The notes: generated by a model from the letters alone, not told the origin. A stretch of 64,000 nucleotides of DNA from Saccharomycopsis fibuligera x Saccharomycopsis cf. fibuligera (GCA_001936135.1 CP012817.1:3596001-3660000), one strand, 5' to 3'. Positions 1 through 12,333 are shown, numbered from the stretch's first letter. Numbers and translations: made by a program.

Positions 1-2426
1 CCACCACTTGATCCATTTCCTGCAGTTGACTGACTATCAGCGGCTTGATCAACACCAGCATGATCAACTTCTGGAGTGACTATTTCTTCTTCCATTATTA
101 GTTCTCCTGATTTTAATAAATGGTTAACTAACAGCACGTTCCCAGTAGTACGTCTTTTCTTGCGGTGTCGCTGTTTATTTTGAGCATATATCGTATAATA
201 GATTTCTTCTGGTTTAAATTCTTTGATTTTGCTGCTGCCATTCTCAATTTTCCGTTTATCTGCTCTTGATAACTTGAGGACACGGTTAGTGCTTTTAGCA
301 CCACGCCCCCCTCTTCTAATCGCTGCTAATTCGGCAGTTGTACCATTATTCAACTCTTTATCATCGTTATCCTCAACATTTATAGCATCGTCTCCACCGC
401 CTCCAGAAGTATCGTTGACACTATTGGTGATCGGATCTCCTGAAGATCCAGCAGCAGTAATGCCACCCTTTGGCGCAATATTAGGAATGATTCTAGTGTT
501 TCCATGATTGTTTGCATTACTAGCAGCGCGACCACCTCTGGCTCCCCTTAAACCATATCCACTTCCTTTTGCGGTATTTCCGCCACCAGCACCACTACCA
601 TTGGCATTATCTGCTGAAGATGCAGTTGTTGACGAGGATGCTGGTGGTGGGGTATCACCTGGCTCACTATTCCAGTCTGCACGAAGGAAATTTCTTCGCT
701 GATCCAACATTAATTGAGCATATTCTTGTTCAGCTGGTGGATCGATGTCGAATTCTTCACCTTCAGGAACATCTTCCAAATGTGGAATCAGCAACGGGTG
801 ATCATTGTCTTTGAATGGATTTTGTAAAATTTCTTCCTTAGTAAGGCTAGTTTCCAAGTAATTGTACAATAGCCACAAAAATCTTCTAGCCCTTGAACGT
901 GGGGTTGTCTTGAAGTTGAGAAAAATACAGTTGAACGGAGAGTCCAGTGGATTGGTGAGATCAATGTTATCAAGATTTAAATCTTTAATCGGGGTTTCAG
1001 TGATAAATGTCCGACTTAAATCTTTCTCAATATTAGATTCGTCAAAGTGTTGTAATAGCAAGTGTTCAAATGAACAAAGTAGAAAAATAATGTTGATAAC
1101 ATTAGTACGTGGTGATTTAGTGGTTTCAAACAATTCTTGAAAATTGGTAGGTTCGCCTTTATATTCACAACAACTTTTCAATATGCTCTTCAATCTTGGA
1201 GAATCTTGTAATATCTTGTTATTTTGAGCCTTGTCATGCTGTAATGATGGAATTGAATGATATGTACGTAATTGGGACTTCATCTCTGGTACAAAATTAA
1301 TGGTGGTATTCATACGACCAACATTCACAAGCAATGAAACCATAGCTACGGGCACAGCCATTGCTTTGTCGGTAAGTAAACGGTCCCTGAGCACCTTGGA
1401 AGTTTTTGGTGAATGGGCCATGGTAGCAATGTACAAATCGGAAAAACTCAGCATTCCGTTGACATTTGCTCTTCCACTTCCGTTTTCACTCTCATTGCCG
1501 CTGTCATTATCAGAAGCTGAGGTTTCTTTGCTGTATGGGTTTGTGAAAACTTTTTGATCATTCAAGAAGACCTCCTTCAAAAACTCGTACTGAATATCTT
1601 TCCGCCAAAGGGGTTCACCGTCCTTTTTCTTAATATGATGCTGCTTTGCACTGATTATTAAAGTCTGATTAGTACGTTTCAGCTTACTGGTGGCTTTTTC
1701 ATTCAGATGCTGATGTAATTGTTGTGCCACTAATGAAGCAGGAGAAACAACGTGGGAATTGTTGTTGAAATCTAATTTGTGGAATCTTCCTCCCGTAGCA
1801 TGATTTTTGCTACCGCTGACATTTGACAATTTTTTCTGCTTTGGCTTCTGTTCAGAGGATTTGAAAGTCTTCGGCTTGCTATCGGTAGTGGTGAATGTTC
1901 CTGATGGTGGAAGAGAGCCAGGAAAGGGCTCATCAGGACTGTTTTTCTTGCTTAAACTTTTTCTTTTAGTATCACCATTGCCATTGCTATTGTTGTTACT
2001 ATGGTCAGGAGACGCAATACCAGTTGGTGTTGCTGTTGCAGGAGTAACAGACGTATCATCAGTTGGTTCTAGTCTTGATTTTGGAGTAGGGTCACCACTA
2101 CCATTGGCGCTACCATTGTCGTTATTATTACTTTCAATGGCATTACTATCACTGAGCAAACTGGAAATATTCACTCTGGTCTGGTGTTGATGCTGATAAG
2201 GTGTAGTGTGTGTTCCAACCCTGCTTCCGTTGCTTCCATTGCTGTTACTATTTGGACTTACTACTTGCGGTGCTAATGCTGATGTCGATGCTGATGTTAA
2301 CGTTGTTCGTTGGTCATTGCCACCACCATTTCCGTTGCTACTGTCATTGCTACTGTTAGAATTTTTGTCGTTTGTGAATTCGTTGCCAATATCGTGGATT
2401 GGGTCGTAGTGTGATCGCATTGACAT
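1..2426 (-). CDS. IES1: INO80 complex subunit 1 (Ies1), 3' part outside window
   Basis: The frame is open from an ATG at 2426 to the left edge, giving about 808 residues with no stop, so the C-terminus is missing. Ies1 is a fungal-specific subunit of the INO80 nucleosome remodeller in the nucleus. The N-terminus carries YDPIHD, followed by a long Asn/Ser/Gly-rich stretch. The conserved core then follows: DGEPLWRKDIQYEFL near 1600, LLVNVGRMNTTINFVPEM near 1290-1340 and SQLRTYHSIPSLQ near 1240-1290, all of which I recognise from Ies1 proteins. A basic RHRKKR patch lies near 165. Low-complexity Gly/Asn/Ser linkers interrupt the distal half. The ATG at 2426 is followed two codons later by a second in-frame ATG (2420); I chose the upstream one. 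Identification rests on remembered family motifs and not on a search. Confidence 0.85.
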   Translation of the reverse strand, partial: MSMRSHYDPIHDIGNEFTNDKNSNSSNDSSNGNGGGNDQRTTLTSASTSALAPQVVSPNSNSNGSNGSRVGTHTTPYQHQHQTRVNISSLLSDSNAIESNNNDNGSANGSGDPTPKSRLEPTDDTSVTPATATPTGIASPDHSNNNSNGNGDTKRKSLSKKNSPDEPFPGSLPPSGTFTTTDSKPKTFKSSEQKPKQKKLSNVSGSKNHATGGRFHKLDFNNNSHVVSPASLVAQQLHQHLNEKATSKLKRTNQTLIISAKQHHIKKKDGEPLWRKDIQYEFLKEVFLNDQKVFTNPYSKETSASDNDSGNESENGSGRANVNGMLSFSDLYIATMAHSPKTSKVLRDRLLTDKAMAVPVAMVSLLVNVGRMNTTINFVPEMKSQLRTYHSIPSLQHDKAQNNKILQDSPRLKSILKSCCEYKGEPTNFQELFETTKSPRTNVINIIFLLCSFEHLLLQHFDESNIEKDLSRTFITETPIKDLNLDNIDLTNPLDSPFNCIFLNFKTTPRSRARRFLWLLYNYLETSLTKEEILQNPFKDNDHPLLIPHLEDVPEGEEFDIDPPAEQEYAQLMLDQRRNFLRADWNSEPGDTPPPASSSTTASSADNANGSGAGGGNTAKGSGYGLRGARGGRAASNANNHGNTRIIPNIAPKGGITAAGSSGDPITNSVNDTSGGGGDDAINVEDNDDKELNNGTTAELAAIRRGGRGAKSTNRVLKLSRADKRKIENGSSKIKEFKPEEIYYTIYAQNKQRHRKKRRTTGNVLLVNHLLKSGELIMEEEIVTPEVDHAGVDQAADSQSTAGNGSSG

Positions 2427-4192
2427 TGTTACCGGTATTGATATTATTTTGTTTTCTCGTTTAATGAGAACTAGATAGCATATATCCTAGTGTTTATGAG
2501 AGAATGTTCGATTAGAGGTTAAGTCCAAATAGGTCTCTGTAGTAATGTTATTTAGTGTGAGGATTACAATAATGAAAATGAATGGAAAGCCTGGATTACA
2601 ATTAAGTTCTCAACAATCCAATGACTGAAATCTCAAATGATGACCAAAAAATCAAACGATGATAAAGATGATGATAATGATCCAAACAAACAAACAAACA
2701 AACAAACAAACAGACCCCCAACAGATAAATGAGTGGTTGGAAGAATAAACTCCTGTAGCTATAGTTATGTGTATCTGTATGAATAAGATGAATACAACCA
2801 GAAGAAAATAGTAGCAGTAATGTAACAAGATGTATTTCGGAATAAACAAAAACGCAGAAATAGTTTTTGCTTTATCGCTGTTGTATTGTTATGTTTTACT
2901 TTGTTGGTGGCGGTTTCAGATGGTTTGCTTGTCCAGTTTGTTTGTTTTTTTTTTTGGTTTTTTTTCTTTGGTTTTTTCTGTTAGCAATTGCCGCTTTTTC
3001 TTTCTTTCTGTCAGTCTTCACAAGGTACTTTCTCCAGTGGAGTTCGTTCGTTCTTTGCGTCCGTTCTCTGGATTTCCAGCGCGCAGCTGCACTCTGAAAA
3101 TACACCAAGGAAAAAATATAATTTTAGTACGTGAAAATTATTGAGTCTAACGCAGAGTGGTGTAATTTAATTGTTGGCGTTGGCTGCTGCTACAGGGGGT
3201 GCTATACCCCACGTATACATTCTACAGTTACGAGTATTTGCCCAGCAAACACCACTACAACAGCATTATTTAAAAGCATAATACCATAGAAACTAAAAAG
3301 AGTTAAATATCATACTTAGACAAATAGAATTACGTTTATTTTCCTTGTCGCTTATTAAACTTTCCTGGATTGCTATTTGTCTGTTGAAAAAGCTCAAATA
3401 AAGATAAGAAAAAGCTTAAGTAGGATTCACAAAAGTGAAACAAAACTTAAATACTAGAAAAACAATACCAGGCTTCTCATAGTAATAGTTTTGCAGTAAG
3501 CAGTAAGCAGTAAGCAGATAAAGGATTACTTTGCTAGCTGAGCAGTCAAATAATTACTTTGTTTGTTAAGTAGATAAATAGTTAGTCAAGTAGTTAGTTG
3601 AGTGGTTTGTCAGTTAATTAGTTAAATAGTACGTAATAAAAATGAAAAAGAAATGGAAAGTGAAGCATACGAAAAGATAAAAATAAAAGAGGAAATCAGA
3701 TACCAAAAAATAAAAGTGTAGTTAAGCCGAAATAACAAAGAGGAAAGACGAAAGAAAAAAGGAAACGAAGACTAAAAAATATTGACAAAATTAAAAAATA
3801 AAAACAACTTTGGGAAATTAGAGGATGAAAAATAAGAGACAATAACCAACGGGAGACGAGGACAAAAAGAGAGTAGTTGCAGGAAACAGGCAAAAAAGAC
3901 CATGCTGCTTGGAAAACGCTATTCTGTTACCTCTGAAATCCAAGTGACCGATAAATTTCTGGCAAGAGAAAAAAGCCACAAAAGGCAGACAACTAAACCA
4001 AAAGCTTGTGAGAACAGGAAAATATCAAGAAAAGGAGCGAAACCAAAGTAAAATAAAGGATAAGAAAAAAGGTTGAATAAAAGTAAATGATAATGCAGTT
4101 TGATTAGAATATTATTGATATGAAAGGATCAAGTCAGAAGAATCAAGTGTCAGTAGCGCGTGATATCAAATCACAAACAAACACAAATACAA
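2427..4192. other. Intergenic region, IES1 promoter and VAC8 3' side
   Basis: This 1.77-kb stretch holds no supportable gene. It contains a (CAAA)n microsatellite at about 2683-2712, T-rich tracts at 2940-2985, three tandem copies of a GCAGTAA-type heptamer at 3493-3518, and degenerate TTAGT-rich sequence at 3540-3640. The right half (3650-4190) is strongly A-rich on the + strand, that is, T-rich downstream of the minus-strand VAC8 stop, as expected of a 3' flank. The left half must hold the IES1 promoter. Confidence 0.7.
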
Positions 4193-5932
4193 CTAGTCAA
4201 AATAGCTAACAATTTGCTGTGCCAAGTTGTAAACTTCTGCCTTTGGACCCCTCACAATATCATTCGGGTCATTAGCATCAATATTAGTTTCTTGACCAGT
4301 TCTAATCTTCAATGCTTTTACTCCATTACTAATGTTATCGTTGTTTTTTATCAATTCATGAATCTTTTTGTTTTCGCTTTCAAGCAACTGCAAAATTGTC
4401 CAAAGGGCAATATGTTCAAAAGTAGTATTATTCATATTCAAATATCTGATCAAGAATCCACTAACCCCATCATTCGGTTCTTCCCAATCTTTAATAATGT
4501 AATCATAATTTGGTATTCTTGAACATAAATTGGCCAATGCAGCAGCAGAATTGCCTCCAACTTCATTGTTTTCACTAAAAGTCAATGGAATTAAAACATC
4601 AATGATATCCAAATCCAACAATTTTTGCTTTAAATCATCAGCAAGGGCCAAAATGGCAAAACATGCACTGATCTCAGATTGCACGCTACCTTTAGTTTTC
4701 AACACCAAATCTTTACATTTCTGTACAGCATTAGCTTCCAAAAGTGCTAATCTGTTTTTTTCCGATGAAGCAGCCAAATTTCTCAAAGTGGAAACCGCAT
4801 GACATTGAATCTCTTCACAATCTTTGTAATCTAACAATTTCACCAACGGGTCCAAAAACCCAGCGTCAACAATTAAACCTTCGTTTAATGGATGTATAGA
4901 AATGTTTCTAATACAAGCCACAGCAGCTAACACCAATGGCTGATGAGTGCTCTTCAAGAGCCCCACTAAATGCACAAGCCCCCCATTTCTAACAATTTCC
5001 AATTGATAAGATGGATCAGAAGCCAAGTTTCTCAAGGCTAAAGTGGCTTGGCACTGAATTCTTGGAGATTGGGAGTCCATCAACAATACTAACTGGCTCA
5101 CTAGACGGGGTTCAGTTTGAATTAATCTTTTTCTATTGATTTCATCAACTGCGATATTTGAAAGAGCAGTGGTACAGTAATATTGCACATCCGGATCGCT
5201 ACTGGACAATAACGACACCAATACTGGCACTGCGCCAGCATTGACTAATTCTTGTCTATTTTCCAATGAGTGGGTCATGTTCAAAAGAGCACCAGTGGCG
5301 TTTCTTTGTACTCTAAGGTCCTTATTTTTAGCCAATCTAGTCAATGGAATCAACGCACCACTTTTAGCGATTTTCGCCTTGTTATCATCTTGAGTAGCCA
5401 AATTGGTAATACATCCTACTGCATTGCATTGTACCTCGGTATTGAGAGATTCCATTTGTTTGATTAATGGTTGCAAACCGCCCATTTCGACAATAAGCAC
5501 TTTGTTGTCATTATTGACTGCCAAGTTACCTAAAGCGGCACAAGCGGCCCTTTGCACTTCACTGTCAGTAGATTTAAGCAAGGATAAGATTGGTTTAAAC
5601 ACTTCGCGACCCACTGCTTTGACATCTTTTTCAGTAATTTCAGCAAATGCTAAAGCGGCGCTTCTTTGCAAATCCAAATTGTTTGAATAAACAAGGATGC
5701 TAAGGGCTTTCAAGGGGCCGGGACCAAAAAAATCAACTTCATTTCTGTTTTCCAAGTAGTTGAGTAATTCAGCAATGGCGTTTCTTTCATTTTGATGCAA
5801 AAGAGGTTGGCTGGAGCCATCATTATCTTCTGTATAGAGTGGTTAGTAAAATGGAAAAGTAAAGATAGTTAAACGCATTTTTTTTTTGAATAAGTAATAC
5901 ATACGTCTTAAACAACAACAGCAGGCGCCCAT
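4193..5932 (-). CDS. VAC8: Vac8 armadillo-repeat vacuole protein, spliced
   Basis: Two exons, 5905-5932 and 4193-5829, give a 554-residue protein. Vac8 is a lipid-anchored armadillo scaffold on the vacuole membrane used in vacuole inheritance, nucleus-vacuole junctions, the Cvt pathway and homotypic fusion. Exon 1 encodes MGACCCCLR: Gly2 for N-myristoylation and Cys4-Cys7 for palmitoylation. Exon 2 continues [15 protein letters not shown] and then about eleven Arm repeats with the expected blocks [43 protein letters not shown] and [15 protein letters not shown]. cerevisiae Vac8 is 578 residues. Taking the first in-frame ATG of the long exon (5800) would lose the whole membrane anchor, so the upstream exon is essential. 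The C-terminus ends [12 protein letters not shown], like other Vac8 proteins. Identity is very firm. Confidence 0.97.
5830..5904 (-). other. VAC8 intron (75 nt)
   Basis: On the minus strand the donor is GTATGT at 5899-5904, the branch site is TACTAAC at 5842-5848 and the acceptor is TACAG ending at 5830. All three match the yeast consensus exactly. Splicing joins AGA C to AA GAT and restores a frame from the MGACCCC exon into the Arm-repeat exon. Confidence 0.93.
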
Positions 5933-6841
5933 AGTGGTAGTGAAGTTGAATAGGTATGTGAAAAGATAGGTTAGATTGAGTAACGTTGAGCTATAATATA
6001 TAATGCAACTAGATGGATAGGATGGAATTGGATTAGGAGTGTATTGAAAGGCAAGTCGAATGAGTGGGTGGCAGTTACCAGTGTGCCAACTTTTTGGTGT
6101 TGATTGACGCTTCGGTAGATTTCAAATATAAAGAAAACAAACCTATAGGCGTTTGAAATGCTCAGGTTTACAAGTTGAGCTGAAAATAAAGACTTTTCCT
6201 TTGTGTTGAGATGAGGGCTGGCGCTAGATAACGAGCAGCAGCGAGTGATGCGGCAGTATAGAGTGGCCAGAATAGGAGAGATGTGAAAGAATTACAGTAG
6301 AATTTTCCGTGGAGGGCGTTGCTGTGATTGTGAAGAGTTCTCTGCTGTGCGAGTGGTAGTCCTGAGCAAAGACGATGGTGAGAGAGTTGTAGTAGTGATG
6401 GGTGGGTTGTTGTATTGCTGTGATGGTGTTGCAATTACGGTGATAGCGGCGTGTTTCTGGTCTTTTTGGCTTCGTTTTCTTCTTTGTTTTCTGCTGGTGG
6501 CGCTTTGCCCAAAGCGGCAGCAAAGCGTTTCTAATGTTACCCGGTCATACAACGACTGCAGCCCACAAGAAGGAAGGAGGTTACGGCAACAGGATGGTGT
6601 ATATAGAATGTAAATTATAATTAATTGGACTGCATTACGGCTAGATTTGCAATGGAAGCAGCAAAAAATTGGAATAAAAATAGAAAATATAGAAAGTGCA
6701 AAGTAGAAAGTAAGAAAACATATTGAACCAAAAGAACCTCAAAACTAAAACTAAAACCAAACAATGCTATGTAAACTGAAATAATATTAAGTAATGTGTA
6801 ATACGCAAAATGTAAGCTGAATAACCGTTTTTTTTTATGAC
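5933..6841. other. Intergenic region, VAC8 promoter and DRE2 3' side
   Basis: This 0.9-kb region lies between two minus-strand genes. Short overlapping open frames occur at 6168-6613 on both strands, but they have no conserved-looking composition and no support. The sequence is unusually G-rich on the + strand at 6210-6610. I see no RNA gene or mobile element. Confidence 0.6.
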
Positions 6842-8089
6842 TCAGAAGTCATCACCCATGGCTCCAATGGAAATGGCCTCGCCTGGTTTGAAAGGCGGAA
6901 GCCCCAAGTATGGACACCCGTCACATCTGAAAGCATCTCCCAAAGCGCAAGATCCACATCCGCCAATCTTCTCACCTTCCACTGTAAAATCAATTTCCGT
7001 TACTTCTTCACCACTGAACTTGACAGCATCCTTTTGTTGTTCCTTGAGATTTGCGTCCCGCTGTTCAATTTCCTGCTCCTCAATTTCTCTCAACCCACAA
7101 GTACAATTCTTGCAAGCCTTCTTGCGGCGCTTCACTGGTGCCCCATTTTCATCAAACACGCACTTCATAGACGTCAATTTGAGAGGTTCTGGTAATGCGT
7201 TGCCGAGCAAATCATGTTCATTAATGAGTCCGTTCTCAGCGGCTTCAGCATTATCATCATAGTTATTGAGGGATTTTGGTGAAGGACTGTCGCTGGATTC
7301 TATGCTGGAATTGTCATTGAAGGTGTTGTTATCGAAGAACTTCAACTTGGATTGCAAGTTTGAGTTCAAGTCAGCCACTTTTACGTCAGCCTTAGGCTGA
7401 GATGGTGGTGGTGGGGGTGCTGCTGCTTTCTTAAATTTAGGCAATTTCTTGAGTCCCCCGCTGCTGCTGCTGCTGCTGCTGCTATTGTTGTTTGTTGTAA
7501 CCTTATTAGTTTTATTGAGACTGACTGGTTTATTTAATGGCACTGCTCCCACCACTGAGGTGTTTGGCTTGATCCAAAAATCGCCATCAATCAAAAACCC
7601 ATTCATGATTGCAGCTAAATTCAACTGCTCGTTCCGCACAAAGAATTTCCCATCACTGGTCATCAACTTGTAGATCATTTTGAGAGTATCTTCGCTAAAT
7701 TCGTAATTATCGTGGCTTTCTTCGTGCTGATAGTCCTGCACAAGACTGGCTACTTCTTCCGGAAGACTATTGTGCTGCTGTTGTTGGTTGTTGTTGTTGT
7801 TGGTGGTGGTGGTGGTGGTGGTTGAGCTCGAAGCGGCTTGATGCACTGCAAGCAAGTGCTGTAATATTGTGGCAAAGTTGCTGCTGCTGAGGTAGTAAAC
7901 CAAGTCATAGTGATTGTAAGTAATGTTATTCTGGCGAGCCCGCACGTAAATCAAGTTAATGTTGTATTGGTCCACAGTGTGGTCTGAATAAGTGAGCGCT
8001 AGCAATTTCTTTATGAGGGCAATCTTGGCAGATGAGCTCTGGATGATGGACGGATCCAAGATGAAGAGAAGTTTCTTCTGGGTAGTCAT
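6842..8089 (-). CDS. DRE2: Dre2/anamorsin, cytosolic Fe-S cluster assembly protein
   Basis: A 415-residue protein of the Dre2/CIAPIN1 family. With the flavoprotein Tah18 it feeds electrons into the cytosolic iron-sulfur assembly machinery, and it acts in cytosol and the mitochondrial intermembrane space. The N-terminal ~170 residues form the degenerate methyltransferase-like domain ([26 protein letters not shown]). A Ser/Asn/Pro-rich linker follows. The C-terminus has both diagnostic cysteine sets: the first is C-X14-C-X2-C-X-C (CVFDENG...CKNCTC), and the second is CX2CX7CX2C at about residues 378-392 ([15 protein letters not shown]). A poly-Thr/Asn/Gln run lies near residues 90-105 and a poly-Ser run near 200, probably disordered. 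Length is slightly above the S. cerevisiae 348. The start ATG is at 8089. Very confident. Confidence 0.97.
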   Translation of the reverse strand: MTTQKKLLFILDPSIIQSSSAKIALIKKLLALTYSDHTVDQYNINLIYVRARQNNITYNHYDLVYYLSSSNFATILQHLLAVHQAASSSTTTTTTTNNNNNQQQQHNSLPEEVASLVQDYQHEESHDNYEFSEDTLKMIYKLMTSDGKFFVRNEQLNLAAIMNGFLIDGDFWIKPNTSVVGAVPLNKPVSLNKTNKVTTNNNSSSSSSSSGGLKKLPKFKKAAAPPPPPSQPKADVKVADLNSNLQSKLKFFDNNTFNDNSSIESSDSPSPKSLNNYDDNAEAAENGLINEHDLLGNALPEPLKLTSMKCVFDENGAPVKRRKKACKNCTCGLREIEEQEIEQRDANLKEQQKDAVKFSGEEVTEIDFTVEGEKIGGCGSCALGDAFRCDGCPYLGLPPFKPGEAISIGAMGDDF

Positions 8090-9339
8090 ATTGAATAGGC
8101 TATTAATTAGTGATGCTATTAAAGACGGTGTTAAGCTTCAATTAAAATATGTGTGGTATATTGTAGTGTAGCGTAGTGTATTGTAGTGTAGTGAAAATAC
8201 GATATGTATATAGCAGAGTGATACAATACAGAAAGAAATCACCGCAGTTATTCACCACTGGAAAGAATTTGTAATCGTTATATATTATTTTCAGTGTCTT
8301 AAAACTCGCTCGCTCACGCACCCAGTCAACGAGAAAAAAAGTAAATCAAAAAAAGAAAAAAAAAAAAAAAAAAAAAAAAAAACGATTAAAAGTCACGCGA
8401 CTGGGTAGGGTACCCCAATTTCGGGGTTTGAAATCCAGCCAGTCACAGAAAGCGACAAGGTCAGCAAAGTGATTTAGGATAACTAAGCAGCAGTAAGCAG
8501 CTTTCAACATGCCGTGATTCATCAATTGATTGGGACTTTAGTAATTAGTGATTATCTGTCAGCAGGTACGCTTTGGTACGCATACCGCATACTAGCTCGT
8601 ATTAACATGCATAACACTTTCGTTTGTCTGCTTGTTTATTACTAATAGCATTTTCCAGGACTGCTGGTTTGCCAGTGGTACGTGGCTTTTTAAAGAATGC
8701 GTTTTGTTGAAAAGTTGGGTTAAGGCTATGTAGCCAATTTTTTAGATGAAAACGATGAGCATGCAGTTTAAACAGAATATGTAAGCTTGTAATTAGACAA
8801 GGAGTATTTTTTCTTATATTCGTTTGGCCTGCATTGTCAGCTTAAAATTAAGTATTCCCGTTAGTTGGATGTATCTCAAAGTTGGTAATTTTCTATATGG
8901 TGCGAGAATGCACATGGTAGAATCATTACGGTAGAGTGCTGTACAGCACTATAGCATTTGAATAAAACAGCCGCTAGCATAATATTTTGTTTGCGACTAA
9001 TATTTTACCATTGAATATTTTGTTATGGGATTTACGACTCAGGGCTGATTAAAGAGCAATATGTATATTATTATTTTTTACAATTTCTAGACAAATAAGT
9101 GCAAAACGAAAATAAAAATTAGAAATAAAATAAAATAAAATAAAGTAAAATAAAGTAAAATAAAGTAAAATAAAGTAAAATAAAGTAAAATAAAGTAAAA
9201 TAAAGTAAAATAAAATAAAATATATATATAAAAATAAAAAAAAAAAAAAAAAAAGCTATAGAATGACTCTTTATACGAGCGTATAATTACTTTCTTCAGG
9301 AAATATTAAATGTAAAAGAAAACTGATGTTCAACCAAAC
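8090..9339. other. Intergenic region, DRE2 promoter and VTC3 3' side
   Basis: No gene is visible. A near-continuous A tract runs from 8349 to 8382. It is followed by a nested inverted repeat: GACTGG at 8399-8404 pairs with CCAGTC at 8439-8444, and ACCCC at 8412-8416 pairs with GGGGT at 8423-8427. A decamer minisatellite sits at 9141-9210 next to the VTC3 stop. No tRNA fold fits the 8399-8444 sequence. Confidence 0.6.
9141..9210. repeat. Seven-copy decamer minisatellite TAAAGTAAAA
   Basis: Seven perfect head-to-tail copies of TAAAGTAAAA, flanked on both sides by the related unit TAAAATAAAA, then (TA)n and an A tract to about 9254. It lies in the 3' flank of VTC3, whose stop is at 9340. Read directly from the sequence. 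Confidence 0.97.
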
Positions 9340-10099
9340 CTACTCCATCTCAACACCAGCAACATTTTTAGCAAAAAATCTAAAGTACTCCTTTGTGATC
9401 CCCCCATCCTTTAACTCTTTCAACTTTGGCCCCAATTCGTGGTGCACCAAACTCTTCTGCAACCCAGAACTGAAGTTTATAATCAAGACGAACAACAATG
9501 CCACTGCAATAACCAAAGGTCCCACCATATTATCTAAGTGCGCCCCATCTCTACTTTGTATCACTTGCAACCTATGCTTGTAGACATAGTATCCCCAGCC
9601 AAGAGTAAACAAGGTAATTAGGAAATAAATTCCCGATATCGTTTCGTTAATTTTTGGGAAATTGGATTTATAGCTAGATGCTTGGATCGAAGTACTAAAT
9701 AAAAACATAATCACAGCAGTATGCAACCATCTAATGAAGGTTCTTTCGTTAGCTAGCCAAACTTTAGCTTCAACTTTGACTGGACCGGCATTTTTGATGA
9801 ACGATTTTGGTTCTTTAACTCCTGGAGGGAGCACAACTTCTTCGTCCTCAGACTCAATGTCCACAAGTTTTGATGAGCGCTGGCCACGGCGGTGATGTTG
9901 TTGATGGTGGTGGCTCATGTTACCTGTGTACGTTCTGCTAGCCAGTAGGCCTTGATTACTTGCTCTGCTGGTTCTACTAGTACCAACAGTTTGCAGGCTA
10001 GCAGTACGTCCGCCTTCGGTGAGGCCAGCTGCACTGGAGCTAGCCACCGCAGTAGAAGATCCTAAATCAGGCTCAAAATCAGAATCTTCAAATTCGCTG

Positions 10100-10133
<34 letters not shown>

Positions 10134-12333
10134 TGAGTGTCCCAAAAAGTTCTTCTTCATTGTCCGAAGAATCATAGTCTTCTAAATCTGCATCACCACC
10201 AACACTAGCAGATTTGCCTTTCTTTGAGCGTTTTGGCGCAGCGCCGACATCAGCGTTAGAACCTTGTTGTTGCTGCTGTTGCTGTTTCTTGCTTCCAGAG
10301 GCAGCCGCCAATCGTGGAGATAAACGGTTAATCTTATTAATCAAACTAGTTGAATGTTTGCGTTGTTGCAATTTTTGCAACTCTTCATCATAAGCTTCTT
10401 TTGGATCCTTACGAATATCCTTCTCCAATTCAGGTAACCAAAATGGCAAAATATCCAACCGATCATCTTCGGTATATAATGAAGCAATACCCTGAATGAA
10501 TTTACTAAAATTAGGCACTTCCTTAACCAAATGGGATGAAGTCAACTCTTCAATCCATTTACCTGATTTTCTAGTGAAAGAGAGCTTAATTTTATTATTT
10601 TGATGATCATTGTTGCTGGCGGCATTTGGACTAAGCAATGAGTTGCCGGCAGCAGCACCAGCAGTGGAAGAAGAGAGCTGTGTGCCAAGCTTTGCGATCC
10701 CTTTTCCTCCTCCCACGTCTCCTTGTTCTTGTACTGTTATTTCCATCACAGAGTATGGGAATTTAGCATACTCTCCTTTTCTGAGCAATGAATATGGATT
10801 ATCAATCTTTGAATCAATATCGGTACGATGCCACTGTTGCGGATCTCTAATCGGTCTGTATTTATCAAACGAATCTTCCCTGATGAATAAGATGTCGCTA
10901 TCGATAATGATTCTAACTCTATCGTCGCCGGGAATTTGAAATGCGGTTCTAGTATAAACGCATCTCAATGCTGGCTCTAATTCTCCTTCATTGATAAAAT
11001 GTTGCAAAGTTTTGATATTTTTTTTGAATTTTTTGATAGATTGGGAGTCATCACCACGTTTAACCATTTTGTTGATGATTTTGTTGACGGAGATAGAGTC
11101 ATTATTGAAGATGAAGCTGTTGATGTACTTTTCTTTCAATTGGATAGAAATGAGCTTCTCGTTGGATTGATTGACATCTTCGCTAGTGTCATTGCTGTTA
11201 CGCAGAGGACCACCATTATCTTCACCGGCGGCACCTTCAAGGTCACCGATATCATCGCCAGCGCCAGCCCCTGCATCACCATTTTCGCCCATATCCAAGT
11301 TTTCGTGACCTTGTTCATCATTATCATGAAACAATTTTCTTTCCAAAAAGATATCTGGTTTCTCAATCAACCTGCCCGACCATCTAAGTCTCAAAGTTGG
11401 TGAATTGTTATTTTTTTGAAGCTTGGCATTGTACAAGTCGAAATTCGCATTATCAAAATACAAAGAAGTGATAATGGAATCATTCTCGCTAACGTCACCA
11501 TCGATTCCGAGTCTATTATTGTTGTAGATAAGCACAGGTAAATGTCGAAGAATTTTGGTTTTGACTTCCATCAAATTGTCCGGATGAATCCAAAATTTAA
11601 AACTTTTGAAACTTTTTTTGCTTTGAGCGGCGGGGACCGCAGCAGCAGCAGTGCTGATGGCCTTATTGGAGCTCACCGAGTTCAAGGTCATGGAATTGAC
11701 ACTACTGCTGGCAACAATCTTATTGGAAAAGTTTTCCCTAAGGAAATTGTAAAGGATGGAAATTCGGTATAGCAAAGGCGAATAATCTTCTGAGTGAAAT
11801 GGCAATTCATTAAGTCTGACATTCAAAAGCGGTTTCACTGTATACTGAGAATGCAATCTATCATGTTTCTTCACAATCTTCACAAATCCGGTGAAGTTAA
11901 CTCTTGCAAAATGATCCAATTCTTGGGCCAAGCTTAAGCTTTCTTCCAAATCATTTTGAAACTTTTTGTAGTCGAAGTTAGCAAGAAACGTGTTGTAGTT
12001 ATTATTATTGTTGGCGACGCTGTCGACGGCGGTGTCGTCAATATTGTTGTCAATCAAGTTTTCCAAACTGGAAATTCTAGCATCGAGTTTCTTGTACTCG
12101 TTGGTCTGAAAAGAATAGACTTTTTCCAACTCCAAGTCCAACTGATGGACAAAATCACTCTCATTTTTTTCGGTCCATTTGTCCTTGACGTTGCCTCTTT
12201 TATTCCCCTCGTTGTCAGATGCCGGTTGATAGTAGACGTTTTCTTTAAGATGCTTCTTGAGCTTCTCATAATTGATGTACTGAGCTTTCCAAGGAGGGTA
12301 GATTTCCTTCTCAAGCTTGACAGAGAACAACAT
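9340..12333 (-). CDS. VTC3: Vacuolar transporter chaperone subunit Vtc3/Vtc2 (SPX protein)
   Basis: A 997-residue regulatory subunit of the VTC polyphosphate polymerase of the vacuole membrane, which makes polyphosphate from ATP and moves it into the lumen. The start is the ATG at 12333 (MLFSVKLEKEIYPPWKAQY), the typical SPX opening; upstream codons in frame lack an earlier ATG. The SPX domain covers about residues 1-190. A tunnel-like VTC core follows (APTLRLRW-type block, YIREDS-like and GEYAKFPYSVMEI motifs), then an acidic Ser/Asp linker with an Asp run near 733-745. The C-terminal DUF202-type membrane domain starts with AGPVKVEAKVWLANERTF and has three predicted transmembrane helices between about 868 and 960. 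Fungal Vtc2 and Vtc3 are hard to tell apart by eye, so the symbol is the family-level choice. Candidate Pho4 sites lie upstream, in keeping with phosphate control. Confidence 0.93.

Noticed and set aside
8399-8444. tRNA-like sequence GGGGTTTGAAATCC
   Set aside because: Looks like a T-arm/B box, but the surrounding bases form only a simple nested hairpin; no acceptor, D or anticodon arms.
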